Positions 9,392-19,123 of a DNA stretch of 64,000 nucleotides are shown piece after piece. The position numbers and the translations under genes are program-made. This DNA is from SG8-30 sp963715485 (GTDB taxonomy: Bacteria; Pseudomonadota; Gammaproteobacteria; Steroidobacterales; Steroidobacteraceae), in NCBI GenBank assembly GCA_963715485.1, contig OY970244.1, forward strand, positions 496,001 to 560,000. The letters are read 5' to 3'. Every line of letters starts with the position of its first letter. Within the stretch, counting starts at the first letter, position 1. The notes under the pieces were generated by a model. It was given only the letters and a program-made list of their open reading frames with translations, did no database searches and was not told where the DNA came from.

Positions 9392-9679
9392 GTGAAGCCA
9401 CAATTGCCCGGCATTCGGCCTGGCCCGGCGCTGCTGATGATGGTCCTGTTGACGGGGTGCGGTGGCGTCGGGTCGACCCACGATGGAGGGGCTGCGGCGG
9501 CGCAGGGTCCCGATGAGTCGGGACCGATGCAGTCCGTGACGCTGCAACCGGTCGAGCGGCCGGTGGCCAAGCCCATGGACCGGGGCGCAGACCGCCCCGA
9601 GATCCGGCCCGTCGAACGTCCCGTGGCGAAGCCACTGGACCGGCCCGCCGGGGAGCAGGCGGCTCCAGGTCGCTCCTGA
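9392..9679 (+). CDS. Small proline-rich lipoprotein
   Basis: 95 residues starting at GTG 9392; the short signal LLMMVLLTGC has a good lipobox. The only AGGAGGG (9363-9369) is about 22 nt before the GTG, so the start is uncertain. The mature part is low complexity and carries two near-identical units, PVERPVAKPMDR and PVERPVAKPLDR, 12 residues each. No known family. It could be a small envelope lipoprotein; codon pattern is like its neighbours but the evidence for expression is only the lipobox and the repeat. Confidence 0.5.
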   Translation: MKPQLPGIRPGPALLMMVLLTGCGGVGSTHDGGAAAAQGPDESGPMQSVTLQPVERPVAKPMDRGADRPEIRPVERPVAKPLDRPAGEQAAPGRS

Positions 9680-9709
9680 TCTGCGTGGCGGGCCGGGGCG
9701 TGAGCCCGC

Positions 9710-10078
9710 TCAGGCCTCCGGCGGCAGCGGCGGGGCGGAGTGCCGCTTCACGTCACCGCGCTGCTTGCGGGCGAATTCTTCCAGTTGCCGGCGCATGTCG
9801 GCGAAGGCGTTGCTCATGGCGACGTACGCGTCGGTGTGCGGGCCCTCCGGCTCGTTGTCGCTGGTCGCGAACAGTCCGCCGCCCGGTACCGTCACGTTGA
9901 TGCGCACCGAGAAAGGCCCGCCCTTGTGGCGATGGGCCGGCGGCGTGTCGATGACGATACGGCAGCTGGTGATCGGGTCGTAGAACCGCTCGAGGCGGCC
10001 GGCCAGCTCGCGTGCGCGAGCCTCGACCGCGGGCGAGGGATCCATGTGCCGGAAGGTGACCTGCACGGGTAGCAGCAT
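9710..10078 (-). CDS. hpf: Ribosome hibernation promoting factor / RaiA family
   Basis: 122 residues, the length of the short HPF/RaiA form without the long C-terminal dimerisation domain. The start at 10078 has GAGGAGG 6-7 nt upstream. It has the beta-alpha-beta-beta-beta-alpha pattern of the family: VQVTFRHMDPSPAVEARARELAGRL, then conserved middle strands and a DAYVAMSNAFADMRRQL helix, with basic residues that bind the 30S decoding centre. Role: binds idle ribosomes under stress or slow growth. It stands alone, facing away from the small lipoprotein gene and downstream of the CHAT gene on the same strand. Confidence 0.88.
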   Translation of the reverse strand: MLLPVQVTFRHMDPSPAVEARARELAGRLERFYDPITSCRIVIDTPPAHRHKGGPFSVRINVTVPGGGLFATSDNEPEGPHTDAYVAMSNAFADMRRQLEEFARKQRGDVKRHSAPPLPPEA

Positions 10079-10224
10079 ACGCGCCTCCTCGCGACGGCTG
10101 ATGCCGGCTGCCCGGCAGCCCGCACGCCGCCGCCTGATCCTGTCCCGATGCTGATCCCGTCCCGAACGGCGGTGCAATAGGGAACGCCCGCGTTTCCCTG
10201 CGCTGACCGAAAAGGGAAGCCAAC

Positions 10225-10316
10225 AAAAAGGGTCCGCAAACCTTTTCCGCAAAAGGGTCCGCAAAACCCTTTTTCGCCATCGCTGGATCCGGGAAAAGGT
10301 TTGCGGACCCCTTTTT
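10225..10316. repeat. Long palindrome, family B (GGGTCCGCAAACC type)
   Basis: Outer arms 10225-10248 and 10292-10316 are near-perfect complements; a third, partial copy of the same core (AAAAGGGTCCGCAAAACCC) lies inside at 10251-10270. The distal arm runs up to the TGA of the CHAT gene (10316-10318). A shorter member of the same family is at 63117-63164. It looks like a REP/BIME-type element. It could also fold as a transcription terminator for the minus-strand gene. Confidence 0.75.
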
Positions 10317-13179
10317 CAGCGCTTCAGCGTGAAGTCGAACGCCCCGTAGTGCAGGTAGTTGGCCCAGTCGCCCGAGCCGATCCGGCGCACGGCCGCGCGT
10401 GCCGCGTTGAGTGCCGGCCCGACCGCCATCCCCTGCATGAGCCGCCCGTAGATCACGGTCGCGAACCGCGCGGCGGCTGCGTCCGACACTGGCCACCAGG
10501 TGCCGAGGAAGTTGGCGACGCCACCACGGAGGAACGCCTCGGCGAACCCGGTGCTGCGGCCGATGGCGCGGCGGACCTGGGCTGCCTGCCGCACCCGGCC
10601 GGACTCGCAGGCGTTGAAGCACACCAGCGCCGGCAGCGCCTCGAGGGAGGCCAGGTCGGCGCCGGACAGCACCCTGCCACCCGCGCACAGGATGCCGCTG
10701 GAGGCCGGCGAAGCCGGATCGAAGTAGGCGTGGCCGGCGTAATGGATGACGTCGTAGCGCCCGGAGCGGAACTCCTCCAGCAGCCGCCCCCGGGTGGCCT
10801 CGCCACCGCGCAGGGGCGTGACCTGCGCATCCGTCCCGTCCAGCAAGCGCAGCAGGCGTTCCCCTTCCTGTTGCGCGCCAGGAAGGTCGTCGGTCGGGTT
10901 CACCACCAGCAGCATCTCGAGGCGTGGTTCGAGGCGCCGCTCCTCGCGCCACTTCGCGACCGACAGGTCTTCGGCCGCGTAGCGGCGCACCAGCCCGGCC
11001 GAGCACGCCGGCGCCCATCCGTCGATGCACAGCGTCTCCCACGGCCAGCGGGAGGCCGCGTCGTCGTGGACGACCACCAGCGGCACGTCCTGCACGCCGG
11101 CCAGTGCCTGGCGCACGGATGGCGGCAGCAACAGTTCACCGAGGCGTTCACCGAACTCCTCTATCTCCTCCGGGTCGAGCCCGTCGCCGAGTTGCTCCAG
11201 GTGACGGTCCAGCGCACGCGACTCCAGGCGCGAGGTGGCGGCGAGCGCGGTTCCCTTGGCCGTGATGCCCAGCAGGGCCGCGCGCAGCTCATTGCCCGCC
11301 TGTTGCACGAAGAGGTAGGCGCTGGCACCGGCCCGGGCCGCCGCCGGTGGGCCCTTGCGGGGCACGCGGCCGGACCAGGCCCGAGCGTCACCAGCCCGGC
11401 CCTCGGGCTGGTCGAGAGGAACACTTCCATGGCCGCGTGCGCAGCGGCCAGCCTGCGGGGGCTGCGCGACACCAGCGTCACCCGTTGCGGGCGTCGTGAC
11501 GGCTCGAGGTGGTCCAGCACCTCCAGCAACCCGGCGAGCTGCGCCTGAGCGGCATGGGCCGCCGGCACGCCCGACGCCGTTCCCCACAGCACCCACGCGA
11601 TCTCGCGCACGCCCGAGAGCGAGAGGGTGCGCACCACGTTGGCCGCCGCGAGGCGCTGCACGGCCGAGCCAAAGCGGCCGAAGTGACCGAGACCGGCGAA
11701 CACCAGGTAGCGCGCCGTGAGTCGCGTCGTCGCCGCGGGCAGCACGAATACCTCGCCGGCAGCCGCGGCGATCGCGCGCCGCCGGCTGAGGTCGCTGATG
11801 ACCCCGCCGAGCTGCGCATCGACCGCGGTGGCGGCGCCGGCCGGCTCGACGTTGCTGAACAGGCCGAGGGCGATCGCCTCCGCCGCCGTGTCGGTGATGC
11901 TGCCCAGCTCGAAACGAAGCTCGACGGGTACGCTGCCCGCCGTCGCGGCCTCGCGGGTGGACGTTCCGGGAACGGCGACGAATTCCTGCAGGAAGCCACG
12001 GCGTTCCTCGCCCGAAAGGTCGTCCCAGAGCAGCGGCTCTCCCGGCTCGCCGGCCTCCGGCTCCTCGCGCCAGCGGCCGCGCCGCGCCGGCGAGGGCGTG
12101 TCCCGCGGGAGCAGCTCCGTCGTGCCGCTGCCGAGCAGGTCCACCACGGCGCGGGTGACGAGGTCGTCGCCGGGCAGCGCGCCGTGCGACTGGGACGTGA
12201 TCCAGGTGGCCAGCCCCGGCATGCGCGCCAGCGCCAGTGGCACCGTGCCGTCGCCTTCGTCGCTGTCGCGGAACTCGAGGCGCCCGTCCCGCAACCTCAA
12301 GCCGGTGAGCGTCGCGCGGCCATTGCCCGCGACCAGCGCAAAGCGCCCGTCGGGTGCCGGCAGCGCGATGCGCGCGCGCCGGATGGCGGCCAGGAGACCT
12401 GCCTTCGGGCGCGGTCCCCTCGGCCAGTCGCCGGCCTTGAACGGGTCGAATCCGTCGCAGGCGCCCGCCTCCGGCAGCAGCTCGGCGAGGCCGGGCAGGG
12501 TGCAGAACACGTCACGGGCGAGCTGGCGCGCGTCGTGCGCGAGATCGAGCAGTGCGAGCCGGCGCACCAGCGGATAGGTTCCGCGAAGCGCCTGCACCGA
12601 GGCAAAGGCCCCGTTGTTGGGCGTTCCCAGCTGCACGACGCGATCGATGCGTTCGGCGCCGGGATGCGCCAGCGCCGCGCGCGCGACGAGCCCGCCCATG
12701 CTGTGCGTCACGAGCGACACCTTGCGGCGCGGCTCGTGCTCGATGCGCTCGGCCAGGCCGCGGCCGGCGTCCAGGACGCTATGGCGCCAGTCGTAGGGAT
12801 GGAAGTCGGCGTCGAAGCCGGCGGCGCGCAGCGAAAGCTTGAGGCGCAGGTAGGCGAACAGCAACACGCCCAGCGGCTCGATCTTGCGCGAGGAGGGCAG
12901 AGCCAGCCTGGTCAGCCCGCCGAGCGCGATCTCTACCGGGTCGAACCACTTGACGTCATCGGGGCGCCCGGGGCGGCGGACGCCCAGCGTCGAGCCCATG
13001 ATGCCGGGCAGCACCAGCACCCTCGGCCCGCCGCGCAGGCCCCGCGCCGCCCGCGCGAGGTCGCGAAGCTCGGCATGCAGCGCCGGCCCGAGCCAGGCTT
13101 CCAGTTCCGGGTCCGGGTGGCGTGCGAGCAGCCGCCGTTCCATCTCGGCCTCGTCCGCGAGCCAGGCGTCGGTCGGCAT
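10316..13179 (-). CDS. Alpha/beta-hydrolase - macro-like domain - CHAT protease fusion, one frameshift
   Basis: About 950 residues. N-terminal part (about 50-380): LCAT/PGAP1-like alpha/beta hydrolase with VTHSMGGL (nucleophile Ser), DGTVPL (Asp) and QSHGALPGDD (His). Middle part (about 425-620): ELRFELGSITDTAAEAIALG and AVDAQLGGVISDL resemble the macro-like N-domain of leucyl aminopeptidases. C-terminal part: a caspase-like CHAT domain with YDVIHYAGHAYFD (His) and VCFNACESG (Cys), so the dyad is intact. The frame breaks near 11375; both sides are long and conserved. This break is of the opposite sign to most others here. Probably a cytosolic effector cut or triggered by a signal; CHAT domains act in regulated proteolysis and some antiphage pathways. 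No partner gene lies next to it. Confidence 0.8.
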
Positions 13180-13355
13180 GCGTCCCCCCGCGATCGGGCG
13201 CCGGTGTCGTACTGGTCCGCCCCTATGTTAGCGGCGCATGCCGGCGCTGCAATGCCGCGCCCCTGGGCGCGCCGTGTAGACTTGCGCCTTCCCGGCAGGC
13301 ACCACACCGGCCCGACCATGCAGGCAACCGCTCCCCGTCGCTTCGCCGCACTTCC

Positions 13356-15211
13356 ATGCGCTGTCCACCTTCGATCCTGGCTGCGCTGCTCACCGCCTGC
13401 CAGCCGCAGGCCGTCCGCCCGACGACGCCGCCATGCCGAGACCGTTCTCCCTGCGCATCCTGCACATCAACGACCACCACTCGCGGGTGGCGCCGGACAG
13501 CGGCCAGGTGCTGCTGATCGACGGCGAGCCGACGCAGGCCAGCTTCGGCGGCTTCCCGCAGCTGGTCACGGCCTTCGGCGAGCTGGCCCGCGGTGCCGAG
13601 CACGTGCTGCGGCTGCATGCGGGCGATGCCATGACGGGTGACCTGTACTACACGCTGTTCGCCGGTGAGGCCGATGCCGACCTGATGAACCAGGTCTGTT
13701 TCGATGCGTTCACTGTCGGCAACCACGAGTTCGACGCGGGCGACGCGGGACTCAAGCGCTTCCTCGATTTCCTCAGCAAGCGCACCTGGGACTGCCGCAC
13801 CCCCGCGCTGGGCGCGAACGTCCGGCCCACGGTGGGCGATTCGCCGCTGGCGAAGTTCTCGGTGCAGGACTACCTGCTGCCCCATGTCGTGCTGGAGCGC
13901 GGCGGACGGCGCATCGGCATCGTCGGCATCGACGTCGCAGGCAAGACCAAGGCGTCCTCGAGCCCCGACGAGGGCACCGTGTTCCTCGACGAGGCAGCCA
14001 CAGCGCAGGCGCAGGTCGATGTCCTGCGTGCCGAAGGCGTGGACATCATCGTGTTGATGACCCACATCGGCTACCAGGCCGACGTCGAGCTGGCGAAGCG
14101 GCTGACCGGCGTGGACGTGATCGTCGGCGGCGACTCGCACTCGCTGCTCGGCGACGGGTTCAGGGACTTCGGCCTGACGGTCGAGGGCCCGTACCCGACG
14201 CGCCTGCGCAACCCCGACGGCGAGCTGGTGTGCGTGGTGCAGGCCTGGCAGTACACCTGGGTGATCGGCGCGCTCGACGTGGATTTCGACGCGGCGGGGC
14301 GTGTCGCCGCCTGCGACGGCCGGCCCGTGCTGCTGCTGGGCGACGACCTGCGCCGCCACGGCCAGCCGCTGGACGGCGCGGCCCGCGAGGCGGCGCTGGC
14401 GCGCATCGCGGCGAGCCCGGTGCTGGGTCGCTTCGCTCCAGAGCCTGGCGCCGAGCGCGTGCTCGACCTGTACCGCAAGCAGATCGAGGCCTTCGCCGGC
14501 GAGCAGGTGGCGACGGTGTACGAGCGCATGTGCCTGCGTCGCGTGCCCGGCAGCCACGACCGCAGCCGCGACGGCGCGCCGGGCTGCGCCGCGAAGACGG
14601 ATGCGCACGGCGGATTGATGCAGTCCCTGGTCGCCGAGGTGCTGCTGGCGCAGGCTGCCCGCTACGGCGGCGCCGACATCGCCCTGCAGAATGCCGGCGG
14701 TGTGCGCAACGGCCTGGCGGAGGGGCCGTTCACGGTCGGCGACGCCTACCTCGCGCTGCCGTTCAAGAACACGCTGGTGCGGCTCGACATGCGCGGCGTC
14801 GAGCTGCGCGAGGTGCTGGAGGACGCGATCGACTATTTCCTGGGCGACCAGAGTGCCAACACGGGCGCCTGGCCCTACGCCGCCGGATTGCGCTGGGACG
14901 TGGACCTGACCCGCAGCCGGGCGCAGGGCCGCATCACCCGGCTGGAGTTCTGGAACGGCACGGGCTGGGAGGCCTTCGACGCGGCGCGTAGCTATCTCGT
15001 CGTGGCCAATGACTACATCGCGGCCGGGCGCGATGGCTACCAGGGTCTTGCGGCCATCCCGTCGAGCCGGCGCGAGGACACCTTCCTCGACTACGCGCAG
15101 GCGCTGGTGGATTTCGCGCGTGAGGTCCAGGTGCTCCTGCCGCCGCCGCCTGAGCGGCGCAGCACCCAGCACTTCCGCGACATCGACGGCAGCGACCATC
15201 CGCCGCGCTGA
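13356..15211 (+). CDS. 5'-nucleotidase / metallophosphatase, UshA-NadN type; signal in another frame
   Basis: The main frame runs from 13433 (592 residues). It has the metallophosphoesterase motifs LHINDHHS, HAGDAMTGD, VGNHEFDAG, MTHIGYQAD and GGDSHSL, then a C-terminal 5'-nucleotidase domain (LQNAGGVRNGL, FTVGDAYLALPF, DYIAAGRDGY). That makes it a hydrolase of nucleotides or related phosphate esters, normally periplasmic. Upstream in a different frame at 13356 is a clear lipoprotein signal (MRCPPSILAALLTAC), and nothing else uses it, so I think the true gene starts at 13356 and the frame breaks near 13425. If the break is real, a version starting at 13433 without signal would stay in the cytosol. 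Confidence 0.85.
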
Positions 15212-15242
15212 GGAGATGGGCAGCACGCCCGGGGGCTACGCC

Positions 15243-15938
15243 ATGATCGACCTGTACACGGCCGCCACGCCCAACGGACACAAGGTGTCCATTGCGCTGG
15301 AGGAACTCGGCCTGCCTTACACGGTGCGCCTGGTGAACCTCGGCGCGCTCGAGCAGAAGCAGCCCTGGTTCCTCGCGATGAATCCCAACGGGCGCATCCC
15401 GGTGATCGTCGACCGGGACGCCGGCGACTTCGCGGTGTTCGAGTCAGGTGCGATCCTGGTCTACCTCGCCGAGAAGACGGGCCGGCTGATGCCGGCGGAT
15501 CCGCAGGGCCGCTCGAAGGTCATGCAGTGGCTGATGTTCCAGATGGGCGGCATCGGCCCGATGATGGGACAGGCCAACGTGTTCTTCCGCTACTTCCCCG
15601 AGAAGATCCAGCCGGCGATCGACCGCTACCAGGCGGAGGTGCGCCGCCTGTTCGGCGTGCTGGACGGCCACCTGGCTGACAACGAGTTCCTGGCCGGCGA
15701 CTACTCGATCGCCGACATCGCAAACTGGGCCTGGGTGCGAACCTGGAAGTGGTCCGGTGTTCCGCTCGACGGCTTGCCGTCACTCGAGCGCTGGGTGCAG
15801 CAACTGGCGGCGCGCCCTGCCTGCCAGCGCGGCATCGACGTCCCGCCGCGCCCGTTCAAGCCCGACGACGAGGCGGGGGCGCGCAAGTTCGTCGAGCAGG
15901 CACGCAAGATGGTCGAGCGCGGCGGCGACGACGACTAA
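15243..15938 (+). CDS. Glutathione S-transferase family protein (YfcG/YghU-like)
   Basis: 231 residues from ATG 15243 (an in-frame ATG at 15216 has its AGGAG touching the codon, so I prefer the later start with a G-rich site 8-10 nt upstream). N-terminal thioredoxin-like domain with TAATPNGHKVSIALEEL and the NPNGRIPVIVD cis-Pro motif and FESGAILVYLAE; C-terminal helical domain with GDYSIADIANWAWV. The TPNG-K pattern is that of the Nu-class disulfide-bond oxidoreductases such as YfcG. Cytosolic, probably glutathione-dependent redox or conjugation chemistry. The stop TAA (15936-15938) abuts a long palindrome. Confidence 0.88.
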   Translation: MIDLYTAATPNGHKVSIALEELGLPYTVRLVNLGALEQKQPWFLAMNPNGRIPVIVDRDAGDFAVFESGAILVYLAEKTGRLMPADPQGRSKVMQWLMFQMGGIGPMMGQANVFFRYFPEKIQPAIDRYQAEVRRLFGVLDGHLADNEFLAGDYSIADIANWAWVRTWKWSGVPLDGLPSLERWVQQLAARPACQRGIDVPPRPFKPDDEAGARKFVEQARKMVERGGDDD

Positions 15939-15997
15939 AAATGGGGACATTCCTATTTTCCTTTTTCGCAAAAAGGAAAATAGGAATGTCCCCATTT
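15939..15997. repeat. Perfect 28-bp palindrome, family C (GGGGACATTCCTATTTTCC type)
   Basis: Arms 15939-15966 and 15970-15997 are perfectly complementary with a 3-nt CGC loop. It fills the space between two convergent genes, starting directly after the GST stop and ending 5 nt before the esterase stop. Likely a REP-type element. It should also work as a two-way terminator because runs of A and T flank the stem. Confidence 0.85.
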
Positions 15998-16002
15998 CTT
16001 GA

Positions 16003-16999
16003 TCAGCCGGCGAAACCCAGGGCCTCCAGCATGCGGCGCACCGTGACCAGCTGCGGACCGTCGCGGGTGGCGTAGTCCGGGCCCGTGTAGCCCCACCAGT
16101 CCCAGCAGCCCTGGGGGTTCAGCGGCATCAGCATGCTCTTCGCGACCTGGGGGTACAGCACCACGATGTCGTTGGACTCGGCCCACTCGTTGTAGCCGGC
16201 GTCCTTGACGAAGGCCTTGCCGACGAACGACGTGCCCTGGCGGCAGCCGTGGAATGCGACGTGGACCTTGCAGGCCGCGCCTTCCTCGCAACGCTTCGGC
16301 ACGTACACGTAGCCGAAGGGCTCGAGCGAGGACTGGGCCGAAGCCGGGGCATAGCGATGCTGGTCGAAGGCGCGCAGCTGGCTGCCGCGGGAGGTGCCGC
16401 GTGGCTGGAGCGGGCCATAGAGCTGGCCCAAGCAGGACGCCGGCGGCATCGTAGTCGCAGTCCACGATCCAGGGCTCGCTGACGCTGTCGCAGGCGATCC
16501 CCTTGTCCTCGGTGGGGAAGCCGTGACCCGCAGGCACGCCGGTCTCGTAGTGGATCTGCTCGCGGGGCATGAACTCCCCGTAGAACGCCACCAGTGCGTC
16601 GGTGACCGGCTTGGCGACGAAGGCGTCCTTCGCGCCGCGGAACACCCAGACGCGGTCGGGCGCGAGGCCGTCGAGCGGGTCGATCCGGCCCTGTGCCGCC
16701 TCGCGACGCGCCAGGTCGGCCAGCGCGCGCGCGTCGGGTGCCGGGTCGCCCTTCATGCATCCGCCGAGGGCGCGCGGGATGGAACCCTCCGCGCAGAACC
16801 AGGGGCCGGCGGCAAGAAGCCCGGCGCCGGCGACCGAGCCGGAATAGGCGACGTGGTACTGCACCGCCATGTAGCCACCGGCGGAGATGCCAGACACGGT
16901 CAGGCTGTCCGGGCCGAGTTTCAGCTTCGGCAGCGGCTCCGCGGCGAGGGCGGGGGCCGCACATGCGAGCGCGGCGAGCAGGCAGGCGAGGCGGCGCAT
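16003..16999 (-). CDS. Secreted PHB-depolymerase-family esterase, one frameshift
   Basis: About 331 residues with a signal peptide (MRRLACLLAALACAAPALA). VSGISAGGYMAVQYH holds the G-x-S-x-G nucleophile; ETGVPAGHGFPT looks like the His region; the C-terminal half has paired cysteines and YVPKRCEEG, VAFHGCRQG and NPQGCWDWWGY, which are standard in extracellular short-chain PHB depolymerase/esterases. The frame changes near 16437 by one extra base; both sides fit the family. A terminator for the BON gene upstream separates it from that gene. Substrate unproven: polyhydroxyalkanoate oligomers or other esters. Confidence 0.82.
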
Positions 17000-17037
17000 G
17001 GGAACACTCCCTTGGGTTTGTCGGCCAGAGAGCCTAG

Positions 17038-17077
17038 CAAAAAGAAACGGCCGCGCGGGTCGCCCCGCACGGCCGTC
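17038..17077 (-). terminator. Rho-independent terminator of the BON gene
   Basis: Read on the minus strand, the stem ACGGCCGTGCGGGG / complementary arm (17048-17060 with 17064-17077) is followed by a U-rich run (complement of 17038-17048). It lies 26 nt after the BON stop and before the esterase start. Confidence 0.75.
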
Positions 17078-17102
17078 GCCTGCGATTCGCCGCCGGGTCA
17101 GC

Positions 17103-17645
17103 TCAGGGCTTGACCGCCAGCAGGTTGTGCACCTTCGTCACGCCCTTGATGTTCTTGGCGATGGTGCCTGCCTCGTTCTTGTATTCCTGGCTGGCCACCC
17201 AGCCGGCCAGCAGCGCCTCGCCGCGGCGCACGTCGGTGTTGATGGCCGTGGCCTTCTCGACGCCCATCTTCTCGGTCAGGTCGGCCTTCAGGCGGGCCTG
17301 GGCGGTGGTGTCGTCCATGGTCTCGCCCATGCTGCGGCCGCCCGGGACAACGGCAATGGCATCGACCACCTTGGTATGGCCTTCGACCGACTTTGCCGCG
17401 GCGATTGCCGCATCCTTCGCTGACTGCGTCTCGACGAAGCCGCCGAGCTGCACCATGCCCTTGTAGACCTCGACGTTGATGTCGCCGGCCGACACGGCCT
17501 TGGCCTCGACCAGCGCCGCCTTGGTGCTCGCGGCCAGCGTGGAATCGTCGACGTGCTCGCCCGTGGTCTTCGCGGCGTGGGCCAGCGGCATCGCGACGGC
17601 CAGGCAGGCGCCGGCGGCCAGCGCGATCAGGTTCTTTCTCATCAT
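17103..17645 (-). CDS. Double BON-domain exported protein (OsmY-like)
   Basis: 180 residues. Signal peptide (MMRKNLIALAAGACLAVAMPLAHA) followed by two BON domains, roughly residues 33-95 and 112-178; the second ends in a typical VKGVTKVHNLLAV-like strand and each has the GxxxLxGxV turn (VQLGGFVETQ, ALLAGWVASQ). AGGAGG lies 9 nt before the ATG. Family role: envelope-binding osmotic or stress protein in the periplasm. Followed by its own terminator, so probably monocistronic. Confidence 0.87.
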   Translation of the reverse strand: MMRKNLIALAAGACLAVAMPLAHAAKTTGEHVDDSTLAASTKAALVEAKAVSAGDINVEVYKGMVQLGGFVETQSAKDAAIAAAKSVEGHTKVVDAIAVVPGGRSMGETMDDTTAQARLKADLTEKMGVEKATAINTDVRRGEALLAGWVASQEYKNEAGTIAKNIKGVTKVHNLLAVKP

Positions 17646-17802
17646 CTTCGAAGTCCTCCTTGGACCGTTCCTCCTCGATTCGTCCGCCGTCGGAATCGCG
17701 CCGGGGGCGGGTCCCGGGGAGCGTCCCCGGGGAGCGCGATCCTACCGCAAATGCCGCGCGGGCACTGGCCAACTTGCGACAAATGCCGCTGTTTTGTGCC
17801 GG

Positions 17803-19123
17803 TCAGCGCGTGTCGCTTCCCGCCTGCTGCGGGGCGATCGGGCCCTCGGCCTCCTCCCAGTGGAGGTTTCGCGCGCGCTCAGGTGGCACCGGCTCGTCGG
17901 CGAGCAGCACGACCAGCCGCAGGCCGTCCGTGAAGTAGGGATCGTCGGTCATGTTGAGGCGCGGACGGCCCACTGTCGCCGGGTCCATCGCCTGCACGAA
18001 GCCGAAGCGTTCCACCGACTCCCGCGTCAGCAGGCTCTGCAGGAGGTACTCGCGGGCCTCGTCCACCGCCGGATCGATGACATGCGTCGTGAAGGTGACC
18101 GACTTGTCGGTGAACTTCACGCCGATGTCGCGGCTGACCTGGCCCACCCAGACGGGCGCGCCATGAAACGTCACCGGCGCCAGCCACAGGCGCATGTGGT
18201 TGCGCTGGGCGATGGAGCTGCGCGCCCGCTGCAGCGCGAGGTCCTGCTTGCGGCCGAAGGCGTACAGGGAGCTGACCGGCGCAACCGCGTATTCGGAGTT
18301 GGCGATGGCGGCGCCGAGTCTCACGCTGGATGGTGCGGAGGGTGATGCGGTGGGTGAAGGACCAGCCGCTTCGGGCCACGGCCGTCAGGAGCCGGTCGCG
18401 GTCGCCGATGATCACCACGTTCAGCGGGTCGCCTTCCTCGGCACCGTCGGCATCGTGGGTGCAGCAGGGCAGGGCCTCCAGCCAGGCGCGAAGCGCTTCC
18501 TCCCCGAGGTCCCGTGGCGGCTGGTCGGCATAGATGCGATCGACCTGCAGCCGCTCGTAGTCGAAGTCGCCATCCGGCAGCACCACGGCGAAACCGAAGC
18601 GCAGCAGGCGCTCGTGGCCGGCCAGCTCGACGTTGACATAGCGTCCGCCCTCGGCGCGCGAGACGATCAGATGGCCCTCGTTCACGCTGCCCGGCTCCAG
18701 CATGTAGGGAATGGTCGCGTCGCGGAAGCGCTGGCGCAGTGCGTCCATGTCCGCCGGGCGGACCGCGGAGCGGAACATGTAGGCCGCCTCGTCCGCTGAG
18801 TAGTAGTCCGGATCCAGGGCGGCGACCAGCAGCCAGAGCCGCTGGGGCGAGCGGTTCTCGATCCGCAGCCAGACGGCCTGCAGATCCTGGCTGGCGAGGT
18901 CCACACCGTAGCGGGCCTGCGCCTGCCGGTCGTCCAGCACGGCGACGGAAACGCTCACGCCGTCGATGCTGTCGGCCTGCACGGCGAGGTCGGGGGGCGG
19001 CCCCGCCTCGGGCAGCGGCGCGAGTCCGGCGCAGGCGACGAGCCCGCTGGCGGACAGGGCGGTGAGCAGGGCCAGCGCCCAGGCCGGCGCATGCCCGGAC
19101 GGCCGGACCGGGGAAAGACTCAC
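17803..19123 (-). CDS. LssY C-terminal-domain lipoprotein, one frameshift
   Basis: About 439 residues, GTG start at 19123 overlapping the previous stop. A lipoprotein signal ends in SGLVAC. The C-terminal half is an LssY_C domain: GDPLNVVIIGDRDRLLTA, SLYAFGRKQDLALQRAR, QRNHMRLWLAPVTFHGAPV, VGQVSRDIGVKF and AREYLLQ. In LssY this domain follows a multi-pass PAP2-like region; here it is instead on a lipid anchor behind an unfamiliar N-terminal domain of about 200 residues. One extra base near 18325 breaks the frame. It is coupled to a lipoprotein hydrolase gene upstream, suggesting joint work on an envelope lipid or ester; this is inference. Confidence 0.78.

Noticed and set aside
11509..13641. 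A 710-residue open frame on the plus strand opposite the CHAT gene
   Set aside because: It is rich in Arg, Gly and Ala without domains, as expected for a shadow of GC-rich DNA; the minus-strand frame has clear hydrolase and CHAT motifs.
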